A stretch of DNA of 64,000 nucleotides from Sphaerothrix epifaneia (GCF_042788235.1 NZ_JBHZOL010000008.1:1-64000), one strand, 5' to 3'; shown: positions 16,449 to 25,255, counted from the stretch's first letter. Program-made: numbers and translations. The notes: generated by a model from the letters alone, not told the origin.

Positions 16449-16817
16449 ATGCTAAAAGCGCAAACTCAGGAAGGTTACGACGAATATGTGTCTGAACTGC
16501 TGAGGTTTAGCTCTAAGGCTATGCAGCAAAAAGTTCAGAAAGGGGCTAGACAGAGCTTAAGGCGACCGGCTGTTCTACCTGAATATTCTGATTCCATTGC
16601 GACATCTAGCCTACAGACGGCGTACCTGATAGCGCTAGATGCTCACGCCGATCCAGTCGCTCCCTTGCGCTATCGAGATTTGACCGCCCTCACCGAAGTC
16701 TTTGACGATGAGCAAATCTCCGAAATTGAGGCCGATATTTTGCAGCATCTCAGTTGGATGCACCCTGAGCCTTGCTGGGATGATGAACCCTACGAATTCC
16801 TACAGGGCTATCTCTAA
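16449..16817 (+). CDS. Hypothetical protein, 122 aa
   Basis: Not recognised. A soluble, mostly helical protein. The N-terminal half is basic (KAMQQKVQKGARQSLRR) and the C-terminal half acidic (TEVFDDEQISEIEADILQ, then EPCWDDEPYEFLQ). It has no signal peptide or membrane segment. It is supported as a real gene by an independent upstream region and a dedicated hairpin terminator 4 nt after the stop. Confidence 0.6.
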   Translation: MLKAQTQEGYDEYVSELLRFSSKAMQQKVQKGARQSLRRPAVLPEYSDSIATSSLQTAYLIALDAHADPVAPLRYRDLTALTEVFDDEQISEIEADILQHLSWMHPEPCWDDEPYEFLQGYL

Positions 16818-16820
16818 AAA

Positions 16821-16857
16821 GCCGTAGAGAATCTCAACCATGGAAACTCTCTACGGC
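16821..16857. terminator. Bidirectional terminator between convergent genes
   Basis: GCCGTAGAGA (16821-16830) pairs perfectly with TCTCTACGGC (16848-16857) around a 17-nt loop. It lies between the 122-aa gene and ssb on the opposite strand. Confidence 0.65.
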
Positions 16858-16885
16858 TATATCGACAGCAAACGGCTAGCACCGC

Positions 16886-17356
16886 CTAAAAAGGAATATC
16901 GTCGTAGTCGGGTTCTTCAGCCGGGGCTTCGTAAGCAGCAGGCACGGTCGGGCTAGGGGCAGCTTGCGCCATTGGCGGCTGAGAGGGCTGACGGCTCGGT
17001 AGCGGAGTTTCTCCCTCAGGGCTTGCCGCAGCAAAGCTACTAGACAAACTAGTAGCCTCTAGCCGATAAATCCGTTGAGCCGTCATTTCGGCCTGCTTTT
17101 CGCGAAAGCCTTCAGGTCGCTCAACCGTGTTCATTGACAGGCGACCTTCTAGCAAAATGCGATCGCCCGCCTGATACTGCGCCTGAATCTCTTGCGCCAG
17201 GTTGCCCCAGCCAACCACCTTCATTTGAGAGGGTGCTTCATCAGGTCGCAGCCCCGGAAACTGAATGACAAATTCAGCTACTGCCATCTGATTATCAGAG
17301 GTATACCGCAATTGAGGCGCTTGAATAATTTCCGCCATCAAGATGCAGTTGTTCAT
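16886..17356 (-). CDS. ssb: Single-stranded DNA-binding protein
   Basis: A 156-residue SSB. The OB-fold (about 1-105) has MNNCILMAEIIQAPQLRYT, AVAEFVIQF and GDRILLEGRLSMNTVERPEG. A Pro/Ala/Gln linker leads to the acidic tip DYDDIPF, the classical docking site for SSB partner proteins. SSB coats ssDNA during replication and repair. Its ATG overlaps the stop of the upstream nucleotidyltransferase gene as ATGA (17356-17353), indicating translational coupling between functionally unrelated proteins. Confidence 0.93.
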   Translation of the reverse strand: MNNCILMAEIIQAPQLRYTSDNQMAVAEFVIQFPGLRPDEAPSQMKVVGWGNLAQEIQAQYQAGDRILLEGRLSMNTVERPEGFREKQAEMTAQRIYRLEATSLSSSFAAASPEGETPLPSRQPSQPPMAQAAPSPTVPAAYEAPAEEPDYDDIPF

Positions 17357-19881
17357 CGTTTCACTTCCTCAAAGCCTTGCTCTTTTTCGATAAATTCTTG
17401 GACATAAGCTCGGTATTCCCGCAGCTTTTCGTCCATCCATTCCCGATCTTCACTATTTGAAAAAACATGGACTAAAGGTTCGCCAGCGTCAGGCAAAATC
17501 AACACCCAGCTATCACGCTCCCGATCTAAGATCTTAACGCCATCAATCAGCTCTAGATCTTCAGAAGAATGAGTTTCAACCAGATGACGCATCAGTGCAC
17601 CTTTAACCGTCCACGGACAGCGTACGGTTTGTGAACGGTGGGAAATGCGGGGTAGCTCACTCCAAATTTGGCCGAGCGATCGCTCTTGAATCGTCAACAT
17701 CTCAATCAGCTTAGCAATGCAGAACATCGCGTCAAAGCCGGGATGCAACTGCGGGAAAATAAAGCCCATATCGCCGCTACCCCCCAGCACCACATTGTCG
17801 TTAGCTTGGCAAGCTTCCATCAAAGCGGTTGGGTTAGCCTTAGTACGAATCACCCGTCCATCATGGCGACGAGCAATCTGCTCAACCGCTCCAGATGCCT
17901 GCACCGGTACAACCACCGTCCCGCGAGGATGAGCCGTCAAAATCATGTGGGTCATCAGCGCCGTTAGCACCTCTCCTCGAATAGGCGTACCCACTTCGTC
18001 TACTAAAATTAATTGCTCACCATTAGCAGACACCTGCACACCAAAATTAGCTTGCAAAGCTTCCACCACATGGCCTAGCTGCCCCAGCAAAACCTCTTTT
18101 TCGGCGGCTGCAGGAGCCGACTGTCGCAAACTAGCATTGATCACCACAGCGTCGCACCCAAACTTGGCTAGCAACTGAGGCAGCACCGCTCCCGAAACAG
18201 CATAGACATAGTCAATCACCACTTTAGACTTGCTGTTGCGAACCGCTTCTACATTCAACCGTTGCTCAAAAGCCGTTGAGTAAATATCTACAACCCGGCT
18301 AGGATAAGCCACATGGCCAATTTCATGAATCTGAGCGCGGCGAAGGTCTTCTTTGAAATAAGCCCCTTCAATTTTCTTTTCCTTGCCTTTAGGAATATCA
18401 ATGCCCTTATCGTCAAAGAACTCAATCAAAATCTGATCAGGGCGATCGGGGTGCAGGCGAATATGAATTCCACCCGCCACGCCCAACGTTGGCAACACCG
18501 TTCTGGCAACCGGAATAGCCGTTGCCTCCAGGTTTTGCACATTAATACCGACCCCCATCAATCCGGCAATCATAGAGCGAGAAACCATGCGAGAAATACT
18601 CCGCTGGTCACGCGAAACCGTAACGTGAGAGCCGACCTTGAGCGTAGAACCGTAAGCAGCCCCTAGCTTGACCGCAAACTCAGGCGTGATGTCGATATTA
18701 GCGAGTCCGGCAACGCCGCGTTGACCAAACAAATTACGCTGAGCCGTGTTACCCCAAATCAGGTTGATATTGAGTGAAGCACCCGATTCAATTTGCTTAC
18801 TCGGCCAGACCCGCACACCGGGGCTAATTTGCGCCTCTTCTCCCACCGTAGAGAGCGCACCTACAACCGCCCCTTCTAGCACATGGGCGCGACGGTCAAC
18901 TCTAGCACCCCGGGAAATAACACAGGCTCGCAAATGAGCTTCATCCCCAATAATGGCTCCATTCCAAATAATGGGTCGCTTCAAGTCAGCATCGCTACCA
19001 ATTGTGACGTTGTCGCCAATCACGGTACCAGCTTCAATATTGACGCGTGGCCCAATGCGGCAGTTACTACCAATGAGAACCGGAGTTTGAATTTTGGCTG
19101 AAGCGTCAATGTGGGTATTTTGTCCGATCCACAGCCCTGGAGATGTTTCTTCGTAGCCAAAGTCAACCTTGACTTGCTGCTGCAGCGCATCGTATTGCGC
19201 TTCTCGGTAAGCATCTAGGTGGCCGACATCACACCAGTAGCTATCGGCTACATAGCCGTACATCGGTTCACCTTTTTCGAGCAAGAGGGGAAAGAGTTCT
19301 TTCGAAAAATCAGACTCTTGATTAGCAGGCAGGTAGTCTAAAACTTCTGGCTCCAGAATATAAGTACCTGTGTTGACCGTGTCTGAAAAAATTTCGCTGG
19401 TGGAAGGCTTTTCTAAAAAGCGCTGAATGCGGTTGTTTTCATCGGTAATGACCACTCCAAACTCAATGGGGTTAGGCACACGAGTCAAAATCAGGGTTGC
19501 TTTAGAGCCTTTCTCGCGATGAAAGCGAACCGCTTCTTGTAAATCAAAATCGGCGATACTGTCACCGCTGATGACCAAAAAGGTATCATCTAGCAATTCT
19601 GAAATGTTTTTTACACAACCTGCTGTCCCAAGGGGCTGATCTTCTTCAACGGCATAAGTTACCTGTACCCCAAAGTCTTTGCCATCTTGAAAATAATCTC
19701 GCATGACGTCAGGTAGGTAGTGCAGTGTGGCAATCACCTCAGTTACGCCGTGGCGTTTGAGCAGATTGATAATATGCTCTGAAATTGGACGATTGAGAAT
19801 CGGCACCATCGGCTTTGGCAGGTCGCAAGTTAGTGGCCTTAACCGTGTTCCTGACCCTCCGGCCATCAGCACTGCGCGCAT
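17353..19881 (-). CDS. Nucleotidyltransferase fused to degenerate phosphomannomutase
   Basis: About 842 residues from the ATG at 19881, which has a strong AAGGAGG just upstream. Residues 1-235 are a sugar-1-phosphate nucleotidyltransferase with GGSGTRLRPLTCDLPKPMVP at 8-27. A left-handed beta-helix of hexapeptide repeats follows (about 250-370), then a phosphomannomutase-like region (about 380-835). In that last part the phosphoserine motif TASHNP is not recognisable (the place reads GGIHIRLHPD), and the metal-binding DGDxDR loop reads ANGEQLILVDE, so mutase activity is doubtful. Such fusions are usually annotated mannose-1-phosphate guanylyltransferase. Likely role: activated sugar supply for surface polysaccharide; GDP-mannose specificity is inferred. 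Confidence 0.85.
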   Translation of the reverse strand: MRAVLMAGGSGTRLRPLTCDLPKPMVPILNRPISEHIINLLKRHGVTEVIATLHYLPDVMRDYFQDGKDFGVQVTYAVEEDQPLGTAGCVKNISELLDDTFLVISGDSIADFDLQEAVRFHREKGSKATLILTRVPNPIEFGVVITDENNRIQRFLEKPSTSEIFSDTVNTGTYILEPEVLDYLPANQESDFSKELFPLLLEKGEPMYGYVADSYWCDVGHLDAYREAQYDALQQQVKVDFGYEETSPGLWIGQNTHIDASAKIQTPVLIGSNCRIGPRVNIEAGTVIGDNVTIGSDADLKRPIIWNGAIIGDEAHLRACVISRGARVDRRAHVLEGAVVGALSTVGEEAQISPGVRVWPSKQIESGASLNINLIWGNTAQRNLFGQRGVAGLANIDITPEFAVKLGAAYGSTLKVGSHVTVSRDQRSISRMVSRSMIAGLMGVGINVQNLEATAIPVARTVLPTLGVAGGIHIRLHPDRPDQILIEFFDDKGIDIPKGKEKKIEGAYFKEDLRRAQIHEIGHVAYPSRVVDIYSTAFEQRLNVEAVRNSKSKVVIDYVYAVSGAVLPQLLAKFGCDAVVINASLRQSAPAAAEKEVLLGQLGHVVEALQANFGVQVSANGEQLILVDEVGTPIRGEVLTALMTHMILTAHPRGTVVVPVQASGAVEQIARRHDGRVIRTKANPTALMEACQANDNVVLGGSGDMGFIFPQLHPGFDAMFCIAKLIEMLTIQERSLGQIWSELPRISHRSQTVRCPWTVKGALMRHLVETHSSEDLELIDGVKILDRERDSWVLILPDAGEPLVHVFSNSEDREWMDEKLREYRAYVQEFIEKEQGFEEVKR

Positions 19882-20210
19882 ACATCCTCCTTGACTGCTT
19901 ATCAATGAACTTAAAGTTAAAATTGTGGACTCAAGGCTTCAGGGTCACCATCTCGTTTGGATGGCGCATCAGAGCTTAGAAGCCTCGCCGTATTTTGCTT
20001 GCTTCGGTTTGTTGTCCCACACCTATAAAACCATTTTTTTACTCCCTACCAGTAGCACCCATTACGAAAACGATTTTGCTAATCTACAGAGAAGGCTTGT
20101 ATGGGCTTAGCTCTATTTGTCATCCTAGACTAGGCTCAGTTCCAGCCTAATTTGGAGCTTGCTGATATTGTATAGGCTGCTCTAATGAATCAATTGGAGT
20201 CAAAATAACC
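19882..20210. other. Divergent intergenic region
   Basis: About 330 bases between the divergent nucleotidyltransferase and a small membrane protein gene, so both promoters should be here. An open frame at 19925-20110 lacks any recognisable family and is not called. Confidence 0.4.
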
Positions 20211-20396
20211 ATGAGCTCTTTGATCATTCTTTTATTGGCGGCAGGTTACGGCTACGGGGCTTGGAAGTTCTGGCGAGGCTTTCATCGCACCAACTTTAGC
20301 CAAGGGCGTTTACAACTGACGCTGCTTTGGCCTGTTTTTCTGATTGCCAATAAGAGTTACCGACAAAACTTTTCTAAAGCTCTCAAGGGACGATAA
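20211..20396 (+). CDS. Small single-pass membrane protein
   Basis: A 61-residue protein with one N-terminal transmembrane segment (LIILLLAAGYGYGAWKFW, about residues 4-21), a second weakly hydrophobic segment (LTLLWPVFLIA) and a basic tail. The pattern is characteristic of short conserved hypothetical proteins of cyanobacteria. A GGAG precedes the ATG. Function unknown. Confidence 0.65.
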   Translation: MSSLIILLLAAGYGYGAWKFWRGFHRTNFSQGRLQLTLLWPVFLIANKSYRQNFSKALKGR

Positions 20397-20414
20397 AAGA
20401 ACGTCATTCGTCTA

Positions 20415-20507
20415 CTATCCTACGATTGCAAGTTTGGCTAAGCAAGTTTACCTATCTACTTAAGTAAGTACGCCTGATAGCAAGAGATAGCGACTATCTA
20501 AAGATAG
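20415..20507. promoter_or_regulatory. Cluster of GATAG/CTATC boxes
   Basis: Six copies of the pentamer in either orientation lie within 93 bases: CTATC at 20415 and 20452, GATAG at 20476 and 20486, CTATC at 20494, GATAG at 20503. Two form the inverted repeat AGATAG-CGA-CTATCT (20485-20499). The cluster ends 26 nt before the methyltransferase ATG. No known regulator is assigned. Confidence 0.35.
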
Positions 20508-20533
20508 ATGGTCAGTATAGGAACCCAAAATTC

Positions 20534-21214
20534 ATGCAGGGAAACTCTGTTTCAGAGACTCATTGGGGCGCTGTTGCCAAGCGCTTCAATCGCCAGTACC
20601 GTGGTGAGGCGTTTGACCTGCCGACTGAGGTAGAAGGCATGCCAATCTTTCGAGATTGGGCTAGCGGTAAGCTGGCAGCGAGGCTGTCATCTCCTTTTTG
20701 GGAACTGGCTAAGCCCAAGAAAAACCAGCGCTGCTTAGACGTGGGCTGTGGCGTTAGCTTTTTGGTTTACCCTTGGCGCGACTGGCAAGCTCTATTTTAT
20801 GGTCAAGAGATTAGTGCGGTTGCGACAGAACAACTCAATACACGGGGGCCTCAGCTCAATTCAAAGCTGTTCAAGGGTGTGCGCTTAGCGCCAGCCCATC
20901 AGCTAGAGTATGAAGCCCAGCAGTTTGATCTCGTTATTGCAACTGGATTTAGCTGTTATTACCCGCTCGAATACTGGCAGTCTGTGTTAGCGGCAGTGCG
21001 ATCGGTGCTTAAACCAGATGGTTTCTTGGTGTTTGATGTGCTTGATCCAGAACAGCCCGATGCGGAAAATTGGGCCATTCTTGAAACCTATTTAGGAGCT
21101 GAGGTGTTTTTGCAGCCGCTAGCAGCGTGGCAACAATTGATTCAGCAGAGTCAAGCCAAGCTTGTAAAACAGCAGCCCGGTGAGTTGTTTCACCTTTACA
21201 AAATTCGGTGGTAG
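20534..21214 (+). CDS. Class I SAM-dependent methyltransferase
   Basis: A 226-residue Rossmann-fold methyltransferase. The SAM-binding motif I is LDVGCGVSFLVYPW (about 70-83), the acidic motif II region is FYGQEIS, motif IV is FDLVIATGFSCYYP, and a post-motif segment LKPDGFLVFDVLDPE follows. The substrate is unknown. Its 3' end overlaps the GTG start of cobK by 7 nt, so the two are co-transcribed. That makes a cofactor- or tetrapyrrole-related substrate conceivable but unproven. A cluster of GATAG boxes precedes it. Confidence 0.8.
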   Translation: MQGNSVSETHWGAVAKRFNRQYRGEAFDLPTEVEGMPIFRDWASGKLAARLSSPFWELAKPKKNQRCLDVGCGVSFLVYPWRDWQALFYGQEISAVATEQLNTRGPQLNSKLFKGVRLAPAHQLEYEAQQFDLVIATGFSCYYPLEYWQSVLAAVRSVLKPDGFLVFDVLDPEQPDAENWAILETYLGAEVFLQPLAAWQQLIQQSQAKLVKQQPGELFHLYKIRW

Positions 21215-22023
21215 AAATAAGCTCAGTTCCGCCGATCGCTGATTGTTCAAAAACTCTGTGGCTGGTTGGGGGTACGCAAGAAAGTATTCAGCTAGCAGAG
21301 GCGATCGCCGCCTTACAGCTTCCTTGTGTCGTCACAGTGGCTACCCCGTCTGCTAAGCGCCAGTACCCGATAAGCTCAACCTTTAGGGTAGAGGTAAGCC
21401 GCCTCCAGCCTGAAACGGTGAGCCAGTTTTTGCAGCAAGCGCAAATTGCCGCCATTTTAGATGCGTCTCACCCCTTTGCAGTAGAAATTTCTCAACTGGC
21501 GATCGCTGCTGCTGAGGCCGCTAATCTTCCTTACCTACGCTACGAACGGCCACAGCTCGAAACAGGCATGGCTGCTGATTTGTGCCTGGTAGACAGTCTA
21601 ACAACGCTGCTCAATAGCGACTTGCTTGCCCAGCAGCGAGTTTTGTTGACGCTGGGCTATCGCTGGCTGGCTGATTTTCAGCCCTGGCAAGCCCGCTCAA
21701 CGCTGTTTGCTCGGCTTTTACCTTCTGTTGCCGCCCTAGAGGCTGCGATCGCAGCAGGGTTTACCCCCGACCGCCTCATCGCTTTGCGCCCGCCCTTTTC
21801 GATAGGGTTAGAAACGGCTCTTTGGCAGCAATGGCAGATTTCTCAAGTGGTTACTAAAGCCTCCGGAGCCGCTGGCGGTGAATTGATCAAGCGGCAGGTT
21901 GCCCAGCAATTAGGGGTAAAGCTGATTGTGATCCAACGACCCGCGATCGCTTATCCCCGTCAAACCAGTTGTCTGACGGCAGCTTTAGCCTTTTGTCAGC
22001 AACAGGTTCAAATAGCTCTTTAA
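21208..22023 (+). CDS. cobK: Precorrin-6A reductase (CobK/CbiJ)
   Basis: A 271-residue reductase of the cobalamin pathway that reduces (cobalt-)precorrin-6A with NADPH. The N-terminal WLVGGTQESIQLAEA is the nucleotide-binding start of the family; AAILDASHPFAVEIS, LLTLGYRWLADF, ARLLP and VTKASGAAGGELIKRQVAQQLGVKLIVIQRP are all family-typical. The start is GTG, overlapping the upstream methyltransferase by 7 nt. No cobalamin riboswitch was seen upstream. Cyanobacteria typically make pseudocobalamin by this route. Confidence 0.9.
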   Translation: MVEISSVPPIADCSKTLWLVGGTQESIQLAEAIAALQLPCVVTVATPSAKRQYPISSTFRVEVSRLQPETVSQFLQQAQIAAILDASHPFAVEISQLAIAAAEAANLPYLRYERPQLETGMAADLCLVDSLTTLLNSDLLAQQRVLLTLGYRWLADFQPWQARSTLFARLLPSVAALEAAIAAGFTPDRLIALRPPFSIGLETALWQQWQISQVVTKASGAAGGELIKRQVAQQLGVKLIVIQRPAIAYPRQTSCLTAALAFCQQQVQIAL

Positions 22024-22274
22024 TACCCTTTCAAGCCTACGTCAAGACTTGACAACGCAAAAAACTGTTTTTTCTTAACTAATTAGAGTTCTCAAGCTTC
22101 GATGTCAGTGTTATGCTGTTGTCTCAAATTGTGATATCTGTGCAGGTTCTTCCTGATGATTGCCAGAGTCAGCGCTTTAAAAGCTGTTAAGTAAATTTAC
22201 ATTTATAAAACAGTTTATAAAGCTAAAGAAGATCCACCCTCGAAAAAGTTAAGTAAGATCTGCATCTAAGCCGA

Positions 22275-23714
22275 ATGTCTGCTGTTCCTATGCCATCGAG
22301 ATCCTCTTCGCCTTTTGAGCAGCCCGGTAGTAGTCCTCTACCTGAGGCAACTCCCGTGTTTGCCTTAAAAGAGCTTGTGGGTCGGCTGCAGCGCGAACAG
22401 TACAAAATTCAAGACTTACTGAGTTCTTTAGGGTTTGCCCTCAGAAGCCTCAACAACTTAAACCAGTTTTTAGAGCTAATCCCCCTCATAGCCAGCCGAG
22501 TCACCGATGCTTCCGGGGGCGCGCTTGTTTTATTTCAACCCAATGGTCAGCTACGGCTAGAGCGGCTGTACTGCCAGGGCAGCAACCATTGTCAGGACGT
22601 GCGGCGCGCCCTAGAAGCGGCAACTCGGCAGGTAACAGCTTCTTTCGCTGCGGTTTCAGGTAGCACGCTAGCGATGGCTCGCAACATTATGTCAGCGCTA
22701 GATCGGCAAGTCCATCGTTACCTAGACGCCGATTTACAGCTTTTTGGCACCCCCATCATTGTCAAAAACGTTGAGCGGGGACGGCTTTATGTGTTTAGCC
22801 GCGATCCTGACTATGCTTGGACGGATACGCGGCAAAAGCTGGTACGCCTAGTGGCTGACCAAACAGCAGTTGCCATCGAAAACAGCGAACTGACGGTGGC
22901 GCTACGCAAACGAGAACGCCTCGATCGCGAATTGGAAATTGGCGCGGAGATTCAGCTACAGCTTTTACCGCGTCAGTGCCCAGTCATTGCAGGCATTGAT
23001 TTAGCCGCCGCCTGCAAAACAGCCAACAAAGTGGGCGGCGACTATTATGACTTTATTCCAACGACCTATGAGCAACTCCGCCAACCCGACTCGCGGCAGC
23101 CTTCTACCGGGTCTTGGAGTATGGCTATTGGCGATGTCATGGGCAAAGGTGTGCCTGCAGGCTTAATCATGACAATGCTGCGGGGCATGTTGAGGGCTGA
23201 GGTGCTCAACGGCCACTCGCCTGCCCGGATTTTGCAGCATCTCAACCACGTCATGCACTCCGATTTAGAGAATTCCAATCGATTTGTGACGCTGTTTTAT
23301 TCAGAGTACAACCCCAAAACTCGCCTGTTGTCTTACGGCAACGCAGCTCACAACCCACCTCTATTCTGGCAAGCAGCAACCAACACGGTGACGCGTTTAG
23401 ATACCGTTGGTATGTTACTTGGCTTAGATATGGATACCCGCTATCACGAAAAGCAAATCCAGCTACAGCCAGGTGATACCGTCATCTACTACACGGACGG
23501 GTTTACAGACGCAGCTAACGCCAACGGTGAGCGCTTCGACGAAGACAACTTATCGCTGGCTTTTCAGTGGGCCTGCCGCAACTGCGATAGCGCTCAAGCT
23601 ATTCTGGATTATCTGTTTAATTTGTTGCAAAAGTTTATTGGCTCTAATCGCCAAAACGAAGACGACACCACGCTGATTGTCATGCGAGTACAGCCTGAGC
23701 GATCGCCGAATTAG
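22275..23714 (+). CDS. GAF-SpoIIE (PP2C) serine phosphatase
   Basis: A 479-residue RsbU-like phosphatase. A disordered N-terminus (1-30) is followed by a helix, a GAF domain (about 55-210) and a SpoIIE-type PP2C domain (about 230-475). The PP2C metal ligands are visible in GGDYYDF, GDVMGKGVPAGL, YTDGFTDAAN and NEDDTTLIVM. Such proteins dephosphorylate anti-sigma-factor antagonists in partner-switching systems, or act in other signalling. No anti-sigma or antagonist gene is adjacent. The 250-nt upstream gap contains two TTTATAAA palindromes (22202 and 22214). Confidence 0.9.
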   Translation: MSAVPMPSRSSSPFEQPGSSPLPEATPVFALKELVGRLQREQYKIQDLLSSLGFALRSLNNLNQFLELIPLIASRVTDASGGALVLFQPNGQLRLERLYCQGSNHCQDVRRALEAATRQVTASFAAVSGSTLAMARNIMSALDRQVHRYLDADLQLFGTPIIVKNVERGRLYVFSRDPDYAWTDTRQKLVRLVADQTAVAIENSELTVALRKRERLDRELEIGAEIQLQLLPRQCPVIAGIDLAAACKTANKVGGDYYDFIPTTYEQLRQPDSRQPSTGSWSMAIGDVMGKGVPAGLIMTMLRGMLRAEVLNGHSPARILQHLNHVMHSDLENSNRFVTLFYSEYNPKTRLLSYGNAAHNPPLFWQAATNTVTRLDTVGMLLGLDMDTRYHEKQIQLQPGDTVIYYTDGFTDAANANGERFDEDNLSLAFQWACRNCDSAQAILDYLFNLLQKFIGSNRQNEDDTTLIVMRVQPERSPN

Positions 23715-24145
23715 CCAATTGCTGTTTAGCGCTTTTTGATATAAGGCTATAACCATAGCTGTAGCCACAGGCGTCGAGATATTTGAATTAGCTTAAAAGC
23801 TACCGACAGAAAAGCCTTCCTGCTGTCCTCTGGCCTTCGCCTCTGCCTTTAGCAACACAAGCGCATTGCCTGGATAATTACCGAGTCGCTGCGATCGCCT
23901 CCCCTCAGTAAATTTTCCCAAAATTGGGTTCCGCAGTTTACCTGATGCCAAATCATCCGGTAGACGGGCAGGATATGGAGAAATCTTAATGTATCCTTAG
24001 CTTCATCTACTTGTGAACTGTTCTTAGAACAGTCTCCCTCCAGACGATAGAGGCGGTTTTTAGCTGCTATCAATGAAGCCAAGGCGCTTTTAGCCAAGCA
24101 CTCGATTCAGGGTTCCGCAAACTACAGTTTTCCGAATTTTCAGAA
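23715..24145. other. Intergenic region with repeat copy B
   Basis: About 430 bases. It contains the dispersed repeat at 23791-23850. A minus-strand open frame (23849-24097) has no recognisable features and is not called. Nothing else was identified. Confidence 0.4.
23791..23850 (+). repeat. Dispersed intergenic repeat, copy B
   Basis: Starts TAAAAGCTACCGACAGAAAAG, followed by a pyrimidine-rich run with CCTTCC, GTCCTCTGGCC and CTCTGCC. It has the same block order as copies A, C, D and E. It lies 76 nt after the phosphatase stop. Confidence 0.5.
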
Positions 24146-24379
24146 ATGCCAATACCTTGTAGCAAGCCCCTCAAGGCCAATCCGTTTAAGGTTTATCGCG
24201 ATCCACAGTCTGGTCGCTGGGTAACGATTTTACCCCCTGAGCGAGACTACCCCCTACCGTCAGGCTACCTTAACTACCGCGTTCAGGTGACGGATTGGGT
24301 ACCTGCGCTTTATCCAGTTGCCGCAGAACCTAGCCATCGGCATACAGAAGTTTCGCCCAACTGGCCTTTTCCGCAGTAG
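24146..24379 (+). CDS. Hypothetical protein, 77 aa
   Basis: A short soluble protein with NPFKVYRDPQSGRWVTILPPERDYPLPSGYLNY, rich in aromatic residues and prolines. It resembles small conserved cyanobacterial hypothetical proteins, but no family was named with confidence. It lies 40 nt upstream of the peroxiredoxin gene on the same strand, so co-transcription is possible. Confidence 0.5.
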   Translation: MPIPCSKPLKANPFKVYRDPQSGRWVTILPPERDYPLPSGYLNYRVQVTDWVPALYPVAAEPSHRHTEVSPNWPFPQ

Positions 24380-24419
24380 AACTATAAACTTCTGTTAAGA
24401 GTTTATCGTCTGCTATTTC

Positions 24420-24971
24420 ATGATGCCACGTCGAAGCTTGCTCAGGGCTATTTTGTGGGCTTGTTTGATAAGCCTGATCTTTTTCAGCCCCTCTGCCTGG
24501 GCGATGGGTGGGCCACAGATTCCGTTAGGATCAGTAGCGCCCGACTTTAGCCTGCCTCGCCATTCAGCCACCGATACGGTTTCCCTCTCAGATTACCGAG
24601 GACAGTGGGTTGTTCTTTATTTCTATCCTCAAGATTTTACGTCTGGCTGCACTTTAGAAGCCAAACGTTTCCAGCAAGACCTACCCGAATATCAAGCGCG
24701 TAACGCTCAAATTTTGGGTGTCAGCGCTGATGATACTGGCTCTCATGTTCGCTTTTGTGATTCGGAAGGCTTGGTTTTTCCTTTGCTGTCAGATACAGAT
24801 GGCCGAGTTAGTAAGCTTTATGGGTCTTGGCTAGGGGCGCGATCGCTGCGTCATACTTACCTGATTGATCCCACTGGTCTGATGCGAGAACGCTTCTTAG
24901 GGGTTCGCCCTGCTATTCATAGCCAAGAAGTGCTGGCGAAACTAGATGAGCTACAAACAGAGGGAGCGTAA
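24420..24971 (+). CDS. Exported peroxiredoxin (PrxQ/BCP type)
   Basis: A 183-residue peroxiredoxin with an N-terminal signal peptide ending near SPSAWA (residue 28), which places it in the lumen, periplasm or membrane. The thioredoxin fold begins APDFSLPRHSATDTVSLSDYRGQWVVLYFYP. The peroxidatic Cys77 is in DFTSGCT. The usual PrxQ resolving Cys five residues later is absent; Cys113 (RFCDSEG) is the only other obvious candidate. It reduces peroxides using a thiol donor. Two in-frame ATGs begin the frame. nfu follows on the same strand. Confidence 0.9.
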   Translation: MMPRRSLLRAILWACLISLIFFSPSAWAMGGPQIPLGSVAPDFSLPRHSATDTVSLSDYRGQWVVLYFYPQDFTSGCTLEAKRFQQDLPEYQARNAQILGVSADDTGSHVRFCDSEGLVFPLLSDTDGRVSKLYGSWLGARSLRHTYLIDPTGLMRERFLGVRPAIHSQEVLAKLDELQTEGA

Positions 24972-25015
24972 TTCGTACAATGGAAGAAACATCTCTCCAT
25001 TTATTGAGGTAGTTC

Positions 25016-25255
25016 ATGCAGACATTGGCTCTAACATCCGAAAATGTTGAACAGGTTTTAGATGAAATGCGTCCCTATCTGATGGCAGATGGCGGCAACG
25101 TTGAGCTAGTCGAAATTGATGGCCCAGTGGTTAAACTGCGGCTGCAAGGCGCTTGCGGTTCTTGTCCTAGCTCAGCGATGACGCTGCGGATGGGCATTGA
25201 GCGGCGTCTGCGAGAATTTATTCCTGAGATTGCCGAAGTTGAGCAGGTTATGTAG
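25016..25255 (+). CDS. nfu: NifU-like iron-sulfur scaffold (Nfu)
   Basis: A 79-residue stand-alone Nfu domain. It shows VLDEMRPYLMADGGNVELVEIDG and the cluster-binding CGSC motif (Cys47 and Cys50) in LQGACGSCPSSAMTLRMGIERRL. Cyanobacterial Nfu is the major scaffold that assembles [4Fe-4S] clusters, including those for photosystem I. It lies 44 nt after the peroxiredoxin with a GAGGT ribosome site. A long hairpin follows before serS. Confidence 0.95.
   Translation: MQTLALTSENVEQVLDEMRPYLMADGGNVELVEIDGPVVKLRLQGACGSCPSSAMTLRMGIERRLREFIPEIAEVEQVM

Noticed and set aside
23849..24097. 82-codon minus-strand frame
   Set aside because: No recognisable features or ribosome site; intergenic.
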